Shown here in pieces: positions 29,525-39,357 of a DNA stretch of 64,000 bases. Both the position numbers and the translations under genes were made by a program. The notes below the pieces were generated by a model, which was not told where the DNA came from, did not search any database, and was given only the letters and a program-made list of their open reading frames with translations. Within the stretch, counting starts at the first letter, position 1; the number at the start of each line of letters is the position of its first letter. The stretch spans positions 1 to 64,000 of the forward strand of contig SHVU01000010.1 in NCBI GenBank assembly GCA_009691105.1. The letters run 5' to 3'. This stretch comes from Rhodospirillales bacterium. Lineage in GTDB: Bacteria; Pseudomonadota; Alphaproteobacteria; Rhodospirillales; SHVU01.

Positions 29525-29899
29525 CTATTTCTTTTTCCGGGTCGTCGCGAGGAGTGCCAGAAAATCCTGACGCGCGTCTTCGGGCATCGCGTAACGCTGG
29601 AAAATTTGCTCGGCCTCGCGCTCCGCAGCCGAGGAACCTGCCGGCGTCGTTATCGCCGACGGCGACGGAGCAATACGAACGCCCACACCGTGTGGATCGG
29701 CGGTCACGACAACGCCGGCCGCGCCGAGCGCGTTTTGGATCGCCGTCAAATTGTTGGGAAAGGGCGTGCGCGCGCCGCGTTCGAAATCCGCGACGGTTTG
29801 CTTGGCGACGTTGGCGTGCTTGGCAAGTTCAGCTTGATTCCAGCCGGCCAACGCCCGCGCCGCCTTGCACAGCTTGCCCGTAAATCGCGCGTCATCCAT
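29525..29899 (-). CDS. XRE/HTH-family transcriptional regulator
   Basis: MDDARFTGKLCKAARALAGWNQAELAKHANVAKQTVADFERGARTPFPNNLTAIQNALGAAGV.. Confidence 0.88.
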   Translation of the reverse strand: MDDARFTGKLCKAARALAGWNQAELAKHANVAKQTVADFERGARTPFPNNLTAIQNALGAAGVVVTADPHGVGVRIAPSPSAITTPAGSSAAEREAEQIFQRYAMPEDARQDFLALLATTRKKK

Positions 29900-29906
29900 T
29901 CCGACC

Positions 29907-29929
29907 TCAATATTAAATATTGACAATAT
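29907..29929. promoter_or_regulatory. Overlapping palindromes, putative autoregulatory operator of the HTH gene
   Basis: TCAATATTAAATATTGA (29907-29923, perfect) overlapping ATATTGACAATAT (perfect about one centre base), 7 bp upstream of the HTH start codon. Confidence 0.6.
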
Positions 29930-30022
29930 CACACTACCTAAATATAAATACACGACCTCAGGCTGGTCGTTCAAGCACCGTTTTCTGTCATGTCACCGCT
30001 CATCACACACGGAACGCAGGCC

Positions 30023-30343
30023 ATGACCCGGCTGACGCGGATCCTGATCGCCCTCGCCGCTGGCGCCGCCGCGCTGACGTTGAGCGTCTCCGTCAACGCC
30101 GCCGATGCCGCCCCATCCTGTGCCCGACGTCCGGCGGTCGTCGACGGGCTAAAGCGGAATTTCGCCGAAGTCCCGGTCGCAGTCGGCTTGCAGGCCGACG
30201 GCTCGATGATGGAAGTCTTTGCGTCGCCAAAGACGGGAAGCTGGACCATCGTCGTCACGCGTCCCAACGGCACAAGCTGCGCGGTCGCCGACGGCGAAAA
30301 CATCGAAGTACGGCCGGTGTCCGCCCTCGAATCTGGTAGCTAA
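30023..30343 (+). CDS. Small secreted hypothetical protein with signal peptide
   Basis: MTRLTRILIALAAGAAALTLSVSVNAADA...; mature part ~80 aa. Confidence 0.6.
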   Translation: MTRLTRILIALAAGAAALTLSVSVNAADAAPSCARRPAVVDGLKRNFAEVPVAVGLQADGSMMEVFASPKTGSWTIVVTRPNGTSCAVADGENIEVRPVSALESGS

Positions 30344-30460
30344 TTAGCGCGCTCGATGTGTGACGGCGCAGACGGGATAGAATCCTAGATTTTTTTGGTG
30401 TGCGCTTCCGCCCGGGCGTGGACTTCGGGTTGGAATCTATGCCATTGGAGTAGCGTGCTC

Positions 30461-31486
30461 ATGTTCGCCCGATTGTCCGTCCTCCGCCTTCTCATCCTCG
30501 CCGGACTGGTCGCCGTTGGCGTCAGCCTCGCGAACGATCGCGTCTTTGCCGCGACGCCGTCCGAAGAACCCGCCGCCCATGTTCTGGGCGCGATGGTCGG
30601 GCTACGCATCAGCGTGCCGCCCGACGCGCGTAGCGCTCAGACGCTGGGCGCCGAGCGCGCCGGCGGCGGCGTCGTGATCGATGAGAATGGATTAGTGGTG
30701 ACGATCGGCTATTTGATCTTGGAAGCCGGCCGCATCGACATCATCAAAGCCGATGGCGAAGCCGTTCCGGCCCACGTCGTCGGCTACGATCATGAATCCG
30801 GCTTCGGCCTGGTGCGCGCCGAATCCGCGCTCGGCATTAAACCGATCCGACTAGGTCAATCCTCGGCGCTGGCCGAGGGCGACCGCGTGCTCGCCGTCAG
30901 CGTCGGGCCGCGCCCGGTCACTCCCGGCTACGTCGTGTCGCGCAAGCCGTTTGCCGGCGGGTGGGAATACCTGGTCGAGAACGCGATCTACACGTCGCCG
31001 CCGCATCAGAATTTCGGCGGTGCCGCCTTGATCAACGAGGAAGGACGGCTGGTCGGCATCGGCTCGCTCTATATCAACGTTGCGCTTCCCGGAGCGCAGC
31101 CATTGCCCGGCAATATGTTCGTCCCGATCGACGATCTGAAACTGATCTTCACCGACATGATCGAGCACGGCCGGCGCGCCAAAGGGCAAAAGCCGTGGCT
31201 CGGCGTCAACACCGAGGAAGCGTTCGGCCGCGTCTTCGTGTCGCGCGTCACGCCGGGCAGCCCGGCCGAGAAAGCCGGCATCAAAGCGGGCGACATCATC
31301 ATGGGCGTCGGCGGCCGCCGCGTCGAAAGCATGATCGACTTTTATCGAAAGATTTGGACGCTGGGCGAACCTGGCATCGCCGTGCCGCTCGACGTGCTGC
31401 AGCAGTCGAGCGATCTCACGATCCGCAAAGTCGACGTGCCGTCGGTCAGCCGTTACGACTGGCTGAACATCAAGCGCGGGTACTGA
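30461..31486 (+). CDS. HtrA/DegP-like (S1C) protein with PDZ domain, predicted proteolytically inactive
   Basis: Signal peptide; GGGVVIDENGLVVTIGYLI; NFGGAALINEEGRLVGIGSL; PDZ PWLGVNTEE..GSPAEKAGIKAGDIIMGVGGRRV. His, Asp and Ser catalytic positions appear substituted. Confidence 0.82.
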   Translation: MFARLSVLRLLILAGLVAVGVSLANDRVFAATPSEEPAAHVLGAMVGLRISVPPDARSAQTLGAERAGGGVVIDENGLVVTIGYLILEAGRIDIIKADGEAVPAHVVGYDHESGFGLVRAESALGIKPIRLGQSSALAEGDRVLAVSVGPRPVTPGYVVSRKPFAGGWEYLVENAIYTSPPHQNFGGAALINEEGRLVGIGSLYINVALPGAQPLPGNMFVPIDDLKLIFTDMIEHGRRAKGQKPWLGVNTEEAFGRVFVSRVTPGSPAEKAGIKAGDIIMGVGGRRVESMIDFYRKIWTLGEPGIAVPLDVLQQSSDLTIRKVDVPSVSRYDWLNIKRGY

Positions 31487-31495
31487 CGCGCCGGC

Positions 31496-32188
31496 CTAAC
31501 CCGGCTCGACGTCGATAGCGTAGCCGGCGCCGCGGACCGTTCGGATCACGTCCGCTTCTCCGATCCGATTGAGCGCTTTGCGCAACCGCAGGACGTGAAC
31601 GTCGACCGTGCGCGGCTCGACGTCCAAATCTCGGCCCCAGACCTGATCCAAAAGTTGCTCGCGGGAGAACACCCGGCGCGGCTTTTCCATGAGAGTCCGT
31701 AACAGGCGGAATTCGGTCGGTCCGAGCTTGACCGCCGAGCCGGCGCGCGAGACGCGATGCGCCGCCAAATCCATGACGACGTCGCCGTATTCAAGCCGCT
31801 CTTCGCTCAAGGCCGGACGCGAACGCCGCAAGATGGCGCGAACCCGGGCGATGAGCTCCTTGGGCGAGAACGGTTTGGTCAAATAATCGTCGGCGCCGCT
31901 TTCGAGGCAGTGGACGCGATCCGATTCCTCGCCGCGCGCCGTCACCATGACCACTGGTAAGCGACGGGTTGCCGCTCCGCGCCGGATCCGACGGCAGACC
32001 TCGAGGCCGGATAGCTTCGGCAGCATCCAGTCGAGAACGACGACGTCCGGCGTTTCCTCGGCGAGCGCGATCAGCGCTTCCTCGCCGTCGCTGGCAATGG
32101 CCGTCCGAAATCCGTCTTTCTCGAGGTTGTAGCGAATGACCTCAACGAGGGGCGGCTCGTCCTCGACGATCAGCGCGAGAGGTTTCAT
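31496..32188 (-). CDS. phoB: Phosphate regulon response regulator PhoB
   Basis: MKPLALIVEDEPPLVEVIRYNLEKDGFRTAIASDGEEAL...VVLDWMLPKLSGLEVCRRIR..; winged-helix DNA-binding domain. Confidence 0.95.
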   Translation of the reverse strand: MKPLALIVEDEPPLVEVIRYNLEKDGFRTAIASDGEEALIALAEETPDVVVLDWMLPKLSGLEVCRRIRRGAATRRLPVVMVTARGEESDRVHCLESGADDYLTKPFSPKELIARVRAILRRSRPALSEERLEYGDVVMDLAAHRVSRAGSAVKLGPTEFRLLRTLMEKPRRVFSREQLLDQVWGRDLDVEPRTVDVHVLRLRKALNRIGEADVIRTVRGAGYAIDVEPG

Positions 32189-32907
32189 GTCCGCTCGGAC
32201 GGGTTGGTGGACGGGGCCGTACTGGCGGCATCGACCTTGCGGCGCTCTTCGACGGGCAACTTGCCGCGGATCAGGAACAGGACCGATTCCGCGACGTTGG
32301 TCGCATGGTCGCCGACCCGCTCGATATTCTTGGCGATGAACAGAAGATGCGTGCAGGGCGAAATGTTGCGCGGATCTTCCATCATGTAGGTCAGAAGTTC
32401 GCGAAACAGGCTGGTGTGAAGCTGGTCCACCGCCTCGTCCTGAGCCAGCACGTCTTCGGCCTTCTCGGCATCGCGCGCCACATATGCATCCAACACCGTC
32501 TTGACCATGGTCTGAGCGAGTTGGCCCATCCGCGCGATCGAGTGGATCGACAGCGCCGGCGAGGCATCGGCGATGGCGGAGATGCGCTTGGCGACGTTCT
32601 TGGCGTAGTCGCCGATGCGCTCGAGGTCAGCCGCGATCTTGATCGCGGCAACCGCGGCGCGCAGGTCGTCGGCCATGGGCTGACGCAACGCCAGGAGCCG
32701 CAGCGCCAAGGCATTGACCTCGGTTTCGATCTCGTCGATGCGGCGGTCACGCTCGATGATCCGCGCCGCCGCTTCGATGTCGTGCTTGACCAGAGCCTCG
32801 AACGTTTCAGCGAGTTGCGATTCCGCAAGGCCGCCCATCTCGGCGATCTTGCTCTCGAGCCGCGTCAGCTCGGTGTCGAAGGATTTGACGATGTGTTCGG
32901 ACGCCAT
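32185..32907 (-). CDS. phoU: Phosphate signalling complex protein PhoU
   Basis: MASEHIVKSFDTELTRLESKIAEMGGLAESQLAETFEALVKHD...RIGDYAKNVAKR..VGDHATNVAESVLFLIRGK. Confidence 0.95.
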   Translation of the reverse strand: MASEHIVKSFDTELTRLESKIAEMGGLAESQLAETFEALVKHDIEAAARIIERDRRIDEIETEVNALALRLLALRQPMADDLRAAVAAIKIAADLERIGDYAKNVAKRISAIADASPALSIHSIARMGQLAQTMVKTVLDAYVARDAEKAEDVLAQDEAVDQLHTSLFRELLTYMMEDPRNISPCTHLLFIAKNIERVGDHATNVAESVLFLIRGKLPVEERRKVDAASTAPSTNPSERT

Positions 32908-32935
32908 GGCGTTCGTTCCATTCAATCCGCTTCGG

Positions 32936-33757
<822 letters not shown>

Positions 33758-33767
33758 GGGCCCCTCC

Positions 33768-35516
33768 TTAGAACTGAGCGCCGGCGAATCGCTTCTTCAA
33801 GCGATTGCGGACGACGATGGCAAAGGCATTCATGCTCGCGACGAGCGTGATCAAAAGCAGCGTCGTGACGAACACCATGGGCTTGCCGGCTTCGGAATTG
33901 CGCGACTGAAAGCCGACGTCATATATGTGGAAGCCAAGATGCATGAAACTCCGTTCCAGATGCAGGAACGGGAAGATGCCGTCGATCGGCAGCTCCGGCG
34001 CCAATTTGACGACGCCGACCAGCATCAACGGCGCGACTTCGCCGGCGCCACGCGCCATCGCCAGAATGACCCCGGTCATGATCCCGGGCATGGCCTGTGG
34101 CAAGACGACGCGACGAATTGTCTGCCACTTGGAAGCGCCGCAGGCGAGCGAGCCTTCGCGGACACTCAGCGGCACGGCGGCCAACGCTTCTTCTGACGCA
34201 ACGATCACGACCGGGACGGTCAAGATGGCGAGCGTGAGCGACGACCACAGCAAGCCGCCGGTTCCGAACGTCGGGCTCGGTAAGCGTTCCTGGAAGAACC
34301 AGGCGTCGATCGACCCGCCGACGAGATAGGCGAAGAAGCCGAGGCCGAAGACGCCGTAGACGATCGACGGAACGCCGGCAAGATTGTTGACCGAGATACG
34401 GACCGCGGCGACGAGACGCCCTTGCTTGGCGTATTCGCGCAGGTACAGCGCCGTGATCACGCCGAACGGCGTCACGGCGACGACCAGCAAGAGAGTCATT
34501 GCGAAGGTGCCGAAGATCGCCGGCAACACGCCGCCCTCGGTATTGGCTTCGCGGGGCTCGTCGCTCAGGAATTCCCACCAGCGCGATAGATACACGCCGA
34601 TGGCCTGGAACACGTTCAAAGCATTGGCGGGATACATCCGGACGATTCCGGCCAGCGGCACTTTGATCTCGCGGCCGGTGACGTCCGCAAAGACGATTTC
34701 GTTGCGCGCATTCTCGGCCTTCAAGGCGTTGGCTTCGCCGACGAGGCGCTGATACTGCGCTTGGAGCTCGACGGAACGGGTGGCGAGCTCGTCGGTGGCG
34801 CGACGGTGCTCCGAGCTGCCCTCGCCGTCGGTCAGCGCCACCTTGCGAACATGCAGCCGCTCGGCTTCGAGTTCGTGGTTAATGGCGCCGATGCCGTCGC
34901 GTTCCAGCTCGCGAATGCGCGCCCATCGCGCCCGAGCGCGATCATGGGCTTGGTCGAGAACGGCGCGGTCAAGATCGGCAGCAGACCGTGACTGGCCAGA
35001 CAACGTCGCCGTCTTGATCCGTCCGATCAAAGGACCCCATTCAAGACGCTCGACGAAATGGTAATCCGCGGGATGAGCGACGCTGGCCACGGTGTGGTCG
35101 GATACCCAGCTAAAATCCTCGTTGTAGAGATCGTAGTTGCCGATCCGGTAAAGCGTTCGGTTGGCGTGACCGTCGGCGGCATCCATGGCCCGTTGCGCTT
35201 CGGGCGACATCCGGCCGCGCTCGTCGGCGGCCGGCCGGTACAGCTCGGACCGGATCGGTTCGCCGGCAATGATGGTCGCGCCATCGGTCAGGCGGATTTC
35301 GGCGATCGGTTTCGGATAGAACGTCGCAATACCGTTCCAAAAGACCAGGAACAGTAACCCGACGATCATCAGAACGCCGAGCGCCAACGCGCCGCCCAAG
35401 CCCCACAGATATGGCTCGCCATAGGCGCTGAGAGCGGTAGCGCGCAAAGACGACGCCGATTGCGCCGGGGTCCGGTCGGTCGGGTTGTCGTCGCGCGCGA
35501 TGGGCACGGTGTCCAT
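33768..35516 (-). CDS. pstA: Phosphate ABC transporter permease PstA (long form)
   Basis: C-terminal permease ..[63 protein letters not shown]; long N-terminal extension. Confidence 0.92.
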   Translation of the reverse strand: MDTVPIARDDNPTDRTPAQSASSLRATALSAYGEPYLWGLGGALALGVLMIVGLLFLVFWNGIATFYPKPIAEIRLTDGATIIAGEPIRSELYRPAADERGRMSPEAQRAMDAADGHANRTLYRIGNYDLYNEDFSWVSDHTVASVAHPADYHFVERLEWGPLIGRIKTATLSGQSRSAADLDRAVLDQAHDRARARWARIRELERDGIGAINHELEAERLHVRKVALTDGEGSSEHRRATDELATRSVELQAQYQRLVGEANALKAENARNEIVFADVTGREIKVPLAGIVRMYPANALNVFQAIGVYLSRWWEFLSDEPREANTEGGVLPAIFGTFAMTLLLVVAVTPFGVITALYLREYAKQGRLVAAVRISVNNLAGVPSIVYGVFGLGFFAYLVGGSIDAWFFQERLPSPTFGTGGLLWSSLTLAILTVPVVIVASEEALAAVPLSVREGSLACGASKWQTIRRVVLPQAMPGIMTGVILAMARGAGEVAPLMLVGVVKLAPELPIDGIFPFLHLERSFMHLGFHIYDVGFQSRNSEAGKPMVFVTTLLLITLVASMNAFAIVVRNRLKKRFAGAQF

Positions 35517-35525
35517 GGTGCGGTC

Positions 35526-38141
35526 CTAAAGCTGCGCCGCCCGCCGGCGGAACCGCTGGCGGATGATTTCGGAGCCGGTGTTGATCGCAAACGTCATCAC
35601 GAAGAGGACGAGCGCGGCCAAGAACAGCATCCGGAACAACGTCGAGTCTTTGACGGCTTCGGGCAGTTCGACGGCGATGTTGGCCGAGAGTGCGCGAAGT
35701 CCGTTGAACACGTTCCAGTCAAGAAGCGGTGTATTGCCCGCCGCCATGACGACGATCATGGTCTCGCCGACGGCGCGGCCCATGCCGACCATGATGGCGG
35801 CGAAGACACCGCTCATCGCCGTCGGCAGAATGACCGAGGTCGCCGTCTGCCACGGTGTCGCACCGCAGGCGAGACTGGCGGCGCGCAAATGCGGCGGCAC
35901 CGCGTTCAACGAGTCTTCGGCGATCGTGTAAATGATCGGCACCACCGCAAAGCCCATGGCGAAGCCGACGATCAGAGTGTTGCGTTGGACGTAGGTTCCG
36001 ACCAGGCCGTTTCGCGCGTCCACGCCGATCGCGGTAAGCATCCAGGCGATGACCACGCTCAGCACGACGGACGCGGCGAGAATCGCGAGCCAACGGCCCA
36101 GATCGAGAAGTGCCGCCTGAAACCGCGGCCGAGCTTTGAGCGCAGCGGCGAATCGTTCCGCGGCAACGCGATCGAAGATCGTAAGCGTGATGGCCAAGGC
36201 GACGGGCAATCCCAGCAGCACCAGGAACGGCACCGGAGATCCGACCTTACCGTCGAGCCACGCGCGAAGATCGCCGGCGAAAAACAACGCCTCGAACACC
36301 TGGCCCAACGCGAAGGCGATCCAGAACGCGGCAATGACGACAACGAACATCAAGCTGAATTTGGGAATGTTCTGGAGGCGAAGCGCGTAGTGCTGCGGGA
36401 TGAGCTGCCACGCATAGGCGGCCGCAACCAGCGACACCGGCAAAACGACAAAGACCAAGAGGATTGCGGCAATCCAGTTCTCGACCCAGGGCGCCAGAAC
36501 CAACGCCGCAATAAAGCCGAGAACCACCGACGGCAACGACGCCATCATCTCCATGGTCGGCTTGACCACCGCCCGAACCCGGTGATGCACGAATTCCGAC
36601 GTATAGATCGCGCCGAGCAGCGCGATCGGAACCGCGAACAGCAGCGAATAAAGCGTCGCCTTGAAGGTCCCGAACATGAGCGGGATCAACGAGAATTTCG
36701 GCTCGAAGCTGTCGGTGCCGGACGAGGATTGCCACGTATAGGACGGCTCCGAATAGCCTTCATACCAAACGTGACCGAAGATCGAGGCCCACGTGGTTTC
36801 GGGATGGGGCACGTTCATGTCCCACGCCCGATAGCGCCCGTCGATGGCCAGCGCCACGGCGCCATCATCGCGCGGCGACAAGGCGAGAGCGCTAACGTCG
36901 CGCGGCTCCGGGGCTACCTCGAGCTTGACGAGGACCTGCTGGCTGGTCGAATGCCGGAACCATACGGCGCCGTTCTCGTCGGCCGTCAGAAACGCCTTGC
37001 CGCGATGACTCGGCTGAAGATGACGGACTGCACCGGCATGTGGCTCAAGCCGATGGATCCGGATCATCTGATAACCGTCCACCGTCTTGGCGTCGGCACG
37101 CTGCAGACGGGCGTACACGTCGACAGAGCCCTGCGATCCGCCGGCGACGATCGACTGTTCACCGATCAGAAAGTCTATGACAGTTAGATTTTCGGGGCCG
37201 GGGAAGAGATCGATGCTCTCGGCCAACACAGGCTTGGTGAAATCGCGCGAGTCGAAGCGATGCACGATCCCGGTCGTGTCGGCGACATAGATCTGATCCG
37301 CCGATTCCGTCAGGAGTACGTCGGCCACCGTGAGCGCCGCCGGCAAATCGGGAAACCGCGACGTCTCGACGCGGGTCGTGGTTTGTCCGGTCAGAATGTT
37401 GCGGCGCGATTCGGCGCGGCTGAGACGAACGACGCCGCGACCATCGACGGTAGCCAGCACGCGGGACGGGCGTTCGACGGTTCCGGCGATGCGGTATCCG
37501 AGAGCGACGATGGGGCTGCCGTCCTCGGCGATTGGTTGGGGCGCGTCGAAATCGACATCCACTTCGATCTTGCGCACCTGCGCGGAATCGATTTGCACGT
37601 AGACGGAGCGACCATCGGAGAGGGCCCGCTCGCCGAGATCGCGCAAACCGGCCGGGACCTGGTCGGTAGGCAAGACGACGGTGCCGAACCGCAAGCGACC
37701 CACGGTGACGCTGCCGTCGGCAAATCCGAACGCGATCCCGTCACCCATGGAAGACTGACCGAAACTGGTCAGGCGACGGCCGCCGAAATCGAGCGTTGGC
37801 ACCGCAATCTCGGTCCCGGTCGCAACGTGAAAGGCCCGGAGGCGCCCGCCTTCTTCGAGCACCACGGCGAGAATTTTGTGGTCGTCCATGAACGTGGCGA
37901 CAGCGCGCCCGGGTGGTACAGCGAGTCGCGCATCGCGCCGCAGGCTGGCTTCTCCGCCCGTAAACAGAGGAATGGCAACCGAAATGAGAAACGCCACGAT
38001 CCCGATGACGGCGACGATCACCGACAAGCCACCGATCGTGATGACGCTGTCGGCAATGCGATCGATGATCTTGACCGATTGCCGCGTCTTACGACGAGCG
38101 GCGGCGAGCGCGGTCATGGAAGGTGTGGAGGATTCGCTCAT
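35526..38141 (-). CDS. pstC: Phosphate ABC transporter permease PstC (long form)
   Basis: Large N-terminal region followed by a permease core ..AIYTSEFVHHRVRAVVKPTMEMMASLPSVVLGFIAALVLAP..LACGATPWQTATSVILPTAMSGVFAAIMVGMGRAVGETM. Confidence 0.92.
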   Translation of the reverse strand: MSESSTPSMTALAAARRKTRQSVKIIDRIADSVITIGGLSVIVAVIGIVAFLISVAIPLFTGGEASLRRDARLAVPPGRAVATFMDDHKILAVVLEEGGRLRAFHVATGTEIAVPTLDFGGRRLTSFGQSSMGDGIAFGFADGSVTVGRLRFGTVVLPTDQVPAGLRDLGERALSDGRSVYVQIDSAQVRKIEVDVDFDAPQPIAEDGSPIVALGYRIAGTVERPSRVLATVDGRGVVRLSRAESRRNILTGQTTTRVETSRFPDLPAALTVADVLLTESADQIYVADTTGIVHRFDSRDFTKPVLAESIDLFPGPENLTVIDFLIGEQSIVAGGSQGSVDVYARLQRADAKTVDGYQMIRIHRLEPHAGAVRHLQPSHRGKAFLTADENGAVWFRHSTSQQVLVKLEVAPEPRDVSALALSPRDDGAVALAIDGRYRAWDMNVPHPETTWASIFGHVWYEGYSEPSYTWQSSSGTDSFEPKFSLIPLMFGTFKATLYSLLFAVPIALLGAIYTSEFVHHRVRAVVKPTMEMMASLPSVVLGFIAALVLAPWVENWIAAILLVFVVLPVSLVAAAYAWQLIPQHYALRLQNIPKFSLMFVVVIAAFWIAFALGQVFEALFFAGDLRAWLDGKVGSPVPFLVLLGLPVALAITLTIFDRVAAERFAAALKARPRFQAALLDLGRWLAILAASVVLSVVIAWMLTAIGVDARNGLVGTYVQRNTLIVGFAMGFAVVPIIYTIAEDSLNAVPPHLRAASLACGATPWQTATSVILPTAMSGVFAAIMVGMGRAVGETMIVVMAAGNTPLLDWNVFNGLRALSANIAVELPEAVKDSTLFRMLFLAALVLFVMTFAINTGSEIIRQRFRRRAAQL

Positions 38142-38184
38142 GGCTCACGCAAGACGAGGAACGCGACGGGATAGGAAGAGAAAG

Positions 38185-38211
38185 AGCGGCCGGCGCAGGG
38201 CACCGGCCGCT
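38185..38211 (-). terminator. Intercistronic hairpin between pstS and pstC (attenuator/RNA stabiliser)
   Basis: On the minus strand AGCGGCCGG-TGCCCTGCG-CCGGCCGCT followed by CTTTCTCTTCC. Confidence 0.6.
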
Positions 38212-38218
38212 CCGACGA

Positions 38219-39208
38219 CTAGTTCATCAACTTCTTGGCCTTGAGGTCTTCGCGAGCAATGGCGCCAGTAACGGGGAAGAACCCGTCCTTCAGCACCGCC
38301 TGCTGGCCAGCCTTGGAATAGACGTACTTGATGAACTCGGCGCGCAGCGGATCGAGCGCCTGGTTCGGATTGACGTTCACGTAGATGTAGAGGAAGCGCG
38401 ACAGCACGTAGTCGCCCGAGTAGGCGTTGTCGCTGGTCGCGTCGTAGCAGGTCGCACCCGCCTTGGCGGAGAGCGGAACCGTCTTCACGTCAGCCGTCTT
38501 GTAGCCGACGCCCGAGTAACCCATGGCGAAGCGGTCCGAGGCGATGCCCTGAACCACGGCCGACGAGCCGGGCTGTTCTTTGACCGAGTCCTTGTAGTCG
38601 CCATTGAAGAGAGCAACTTCCTTGAAGTAGCCGTACGTGCCGGACGCCGAGTTGCGGCCGTAGAGCGAAATCGGACGGTCGGCCCATTCGCCGGTCACGC
38701 CGAGCTGGCCCCAAGTCGCCATATCTTTGTCCGAGCCGCCGCGACGGGTCTTCGAGAATACCGCGTCGACTTGCTGCAGCGTCAGGCACTTCACCGGATT
38801 GTCCTTGTGGACGAACACGGCGAGAGCATCGACGGCGCTGCGCACGGCCGACGGCTTGTAGCCATATTTCTTCTCGAACTCGTCGATCTCGGCGGACTTC
38901 ATCGGCCGCGACATCGGACCAAACTGAGCCGTTCCACGGATCAAAGCAGGGGGCGCCGTTCCCGAGCCCTTGCCTTCGATCTCGATGTTGACGTTCGGGT
39001 ACTGGGCTTTGAAGCCCTCGGCCCAGAGCGTCATGAGATTGTTGAGCGTGTCGGAGCCGATCGACTTGAGGCTGCCCGAGACGCCGCTCACCGGCTTGTA
39101 GTCGGCGAGGAGCGGGTCGAGACCCTGCTGCGCATGGGCGGAGAGGCCGAGCATGACGCCGCCGGCCGCCACCAATCCCCGAAGAATGTGTCGTTTCATC
39201 ATATGCAT
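38219..39208 (-). CDS. pstS: Phosphate-binding protein PstS
   Basis: Signal peptide; SGSLKSIGSDTLNNLMTLWAEGFKAQYPNVNIEIEGKGSGTAPPALIRGTAQFGPMSRPMKSAEID. Confidence 0.94.
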   Translation of the reverse strand: MHMMKRHILRGLVAAGGVMLGLSAHAQQGLDPLLADYKPVSGVSGSLKSIGSDTLNNLMTLWAEGFKAQYPNVNIEIEGKGSGTAPPALIRGTAQFGPMSRPMKSAEIDEFEKKYGYKPSAVRSAVDALAVFVHKDNPVKCLTLQQVDAVFSKTRRGGSDKDMATWGQLGVTGEWADRPISLYGRNSASGTYGYFKEVALFNGDYKDSVKEQPGSSAVVQGIASDRFAMGYSGVGYKTADVKTVPLSAKAGATCYDATSDNAYSGDYVLSRFLYIYVNVNPNQALDPLRAEFIKYVYSKAGQQAVLKDGFFPVTGAIAREDLKAKKLMN

Positions 39209-39306
39209 TGTCCTGTGGTGTCTGTGGCTAGGAGTGGTTTGCGATCAACGGCCGACCTCCGGTCGACCGCTCGATCCGAACCCTAGCTAGCGACTGCTCC
39301 ATACCT

Positions 39307-39357
39307 ATGACTGAACGGTCTCAATGCTATGACCGATCCGTTACAGTTTCGTGACAG
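39307..39357 (-). promoter_or_regulatory. Tandem PHO-box-like repeats upstream of pstS
   Basis: Minus strand CTGTCAC-GAAA-CTGTAAC-GGAT-CGGTCAT-AGCA-TTGAGAC-CGTT-CAGTCAT: five 7-mers at exact 11-bp spacing resembling the PhoB half-site CTGTCAT. Confidence 0.75.

Noticed and set aside
30850-31332. Possible intact serine-protease motif in alternative frames
   Set aside because: Other frames here are Arg-rich and lack GNSGGPL or a TxxH motif; the triad loss is not explained by a frameshift.
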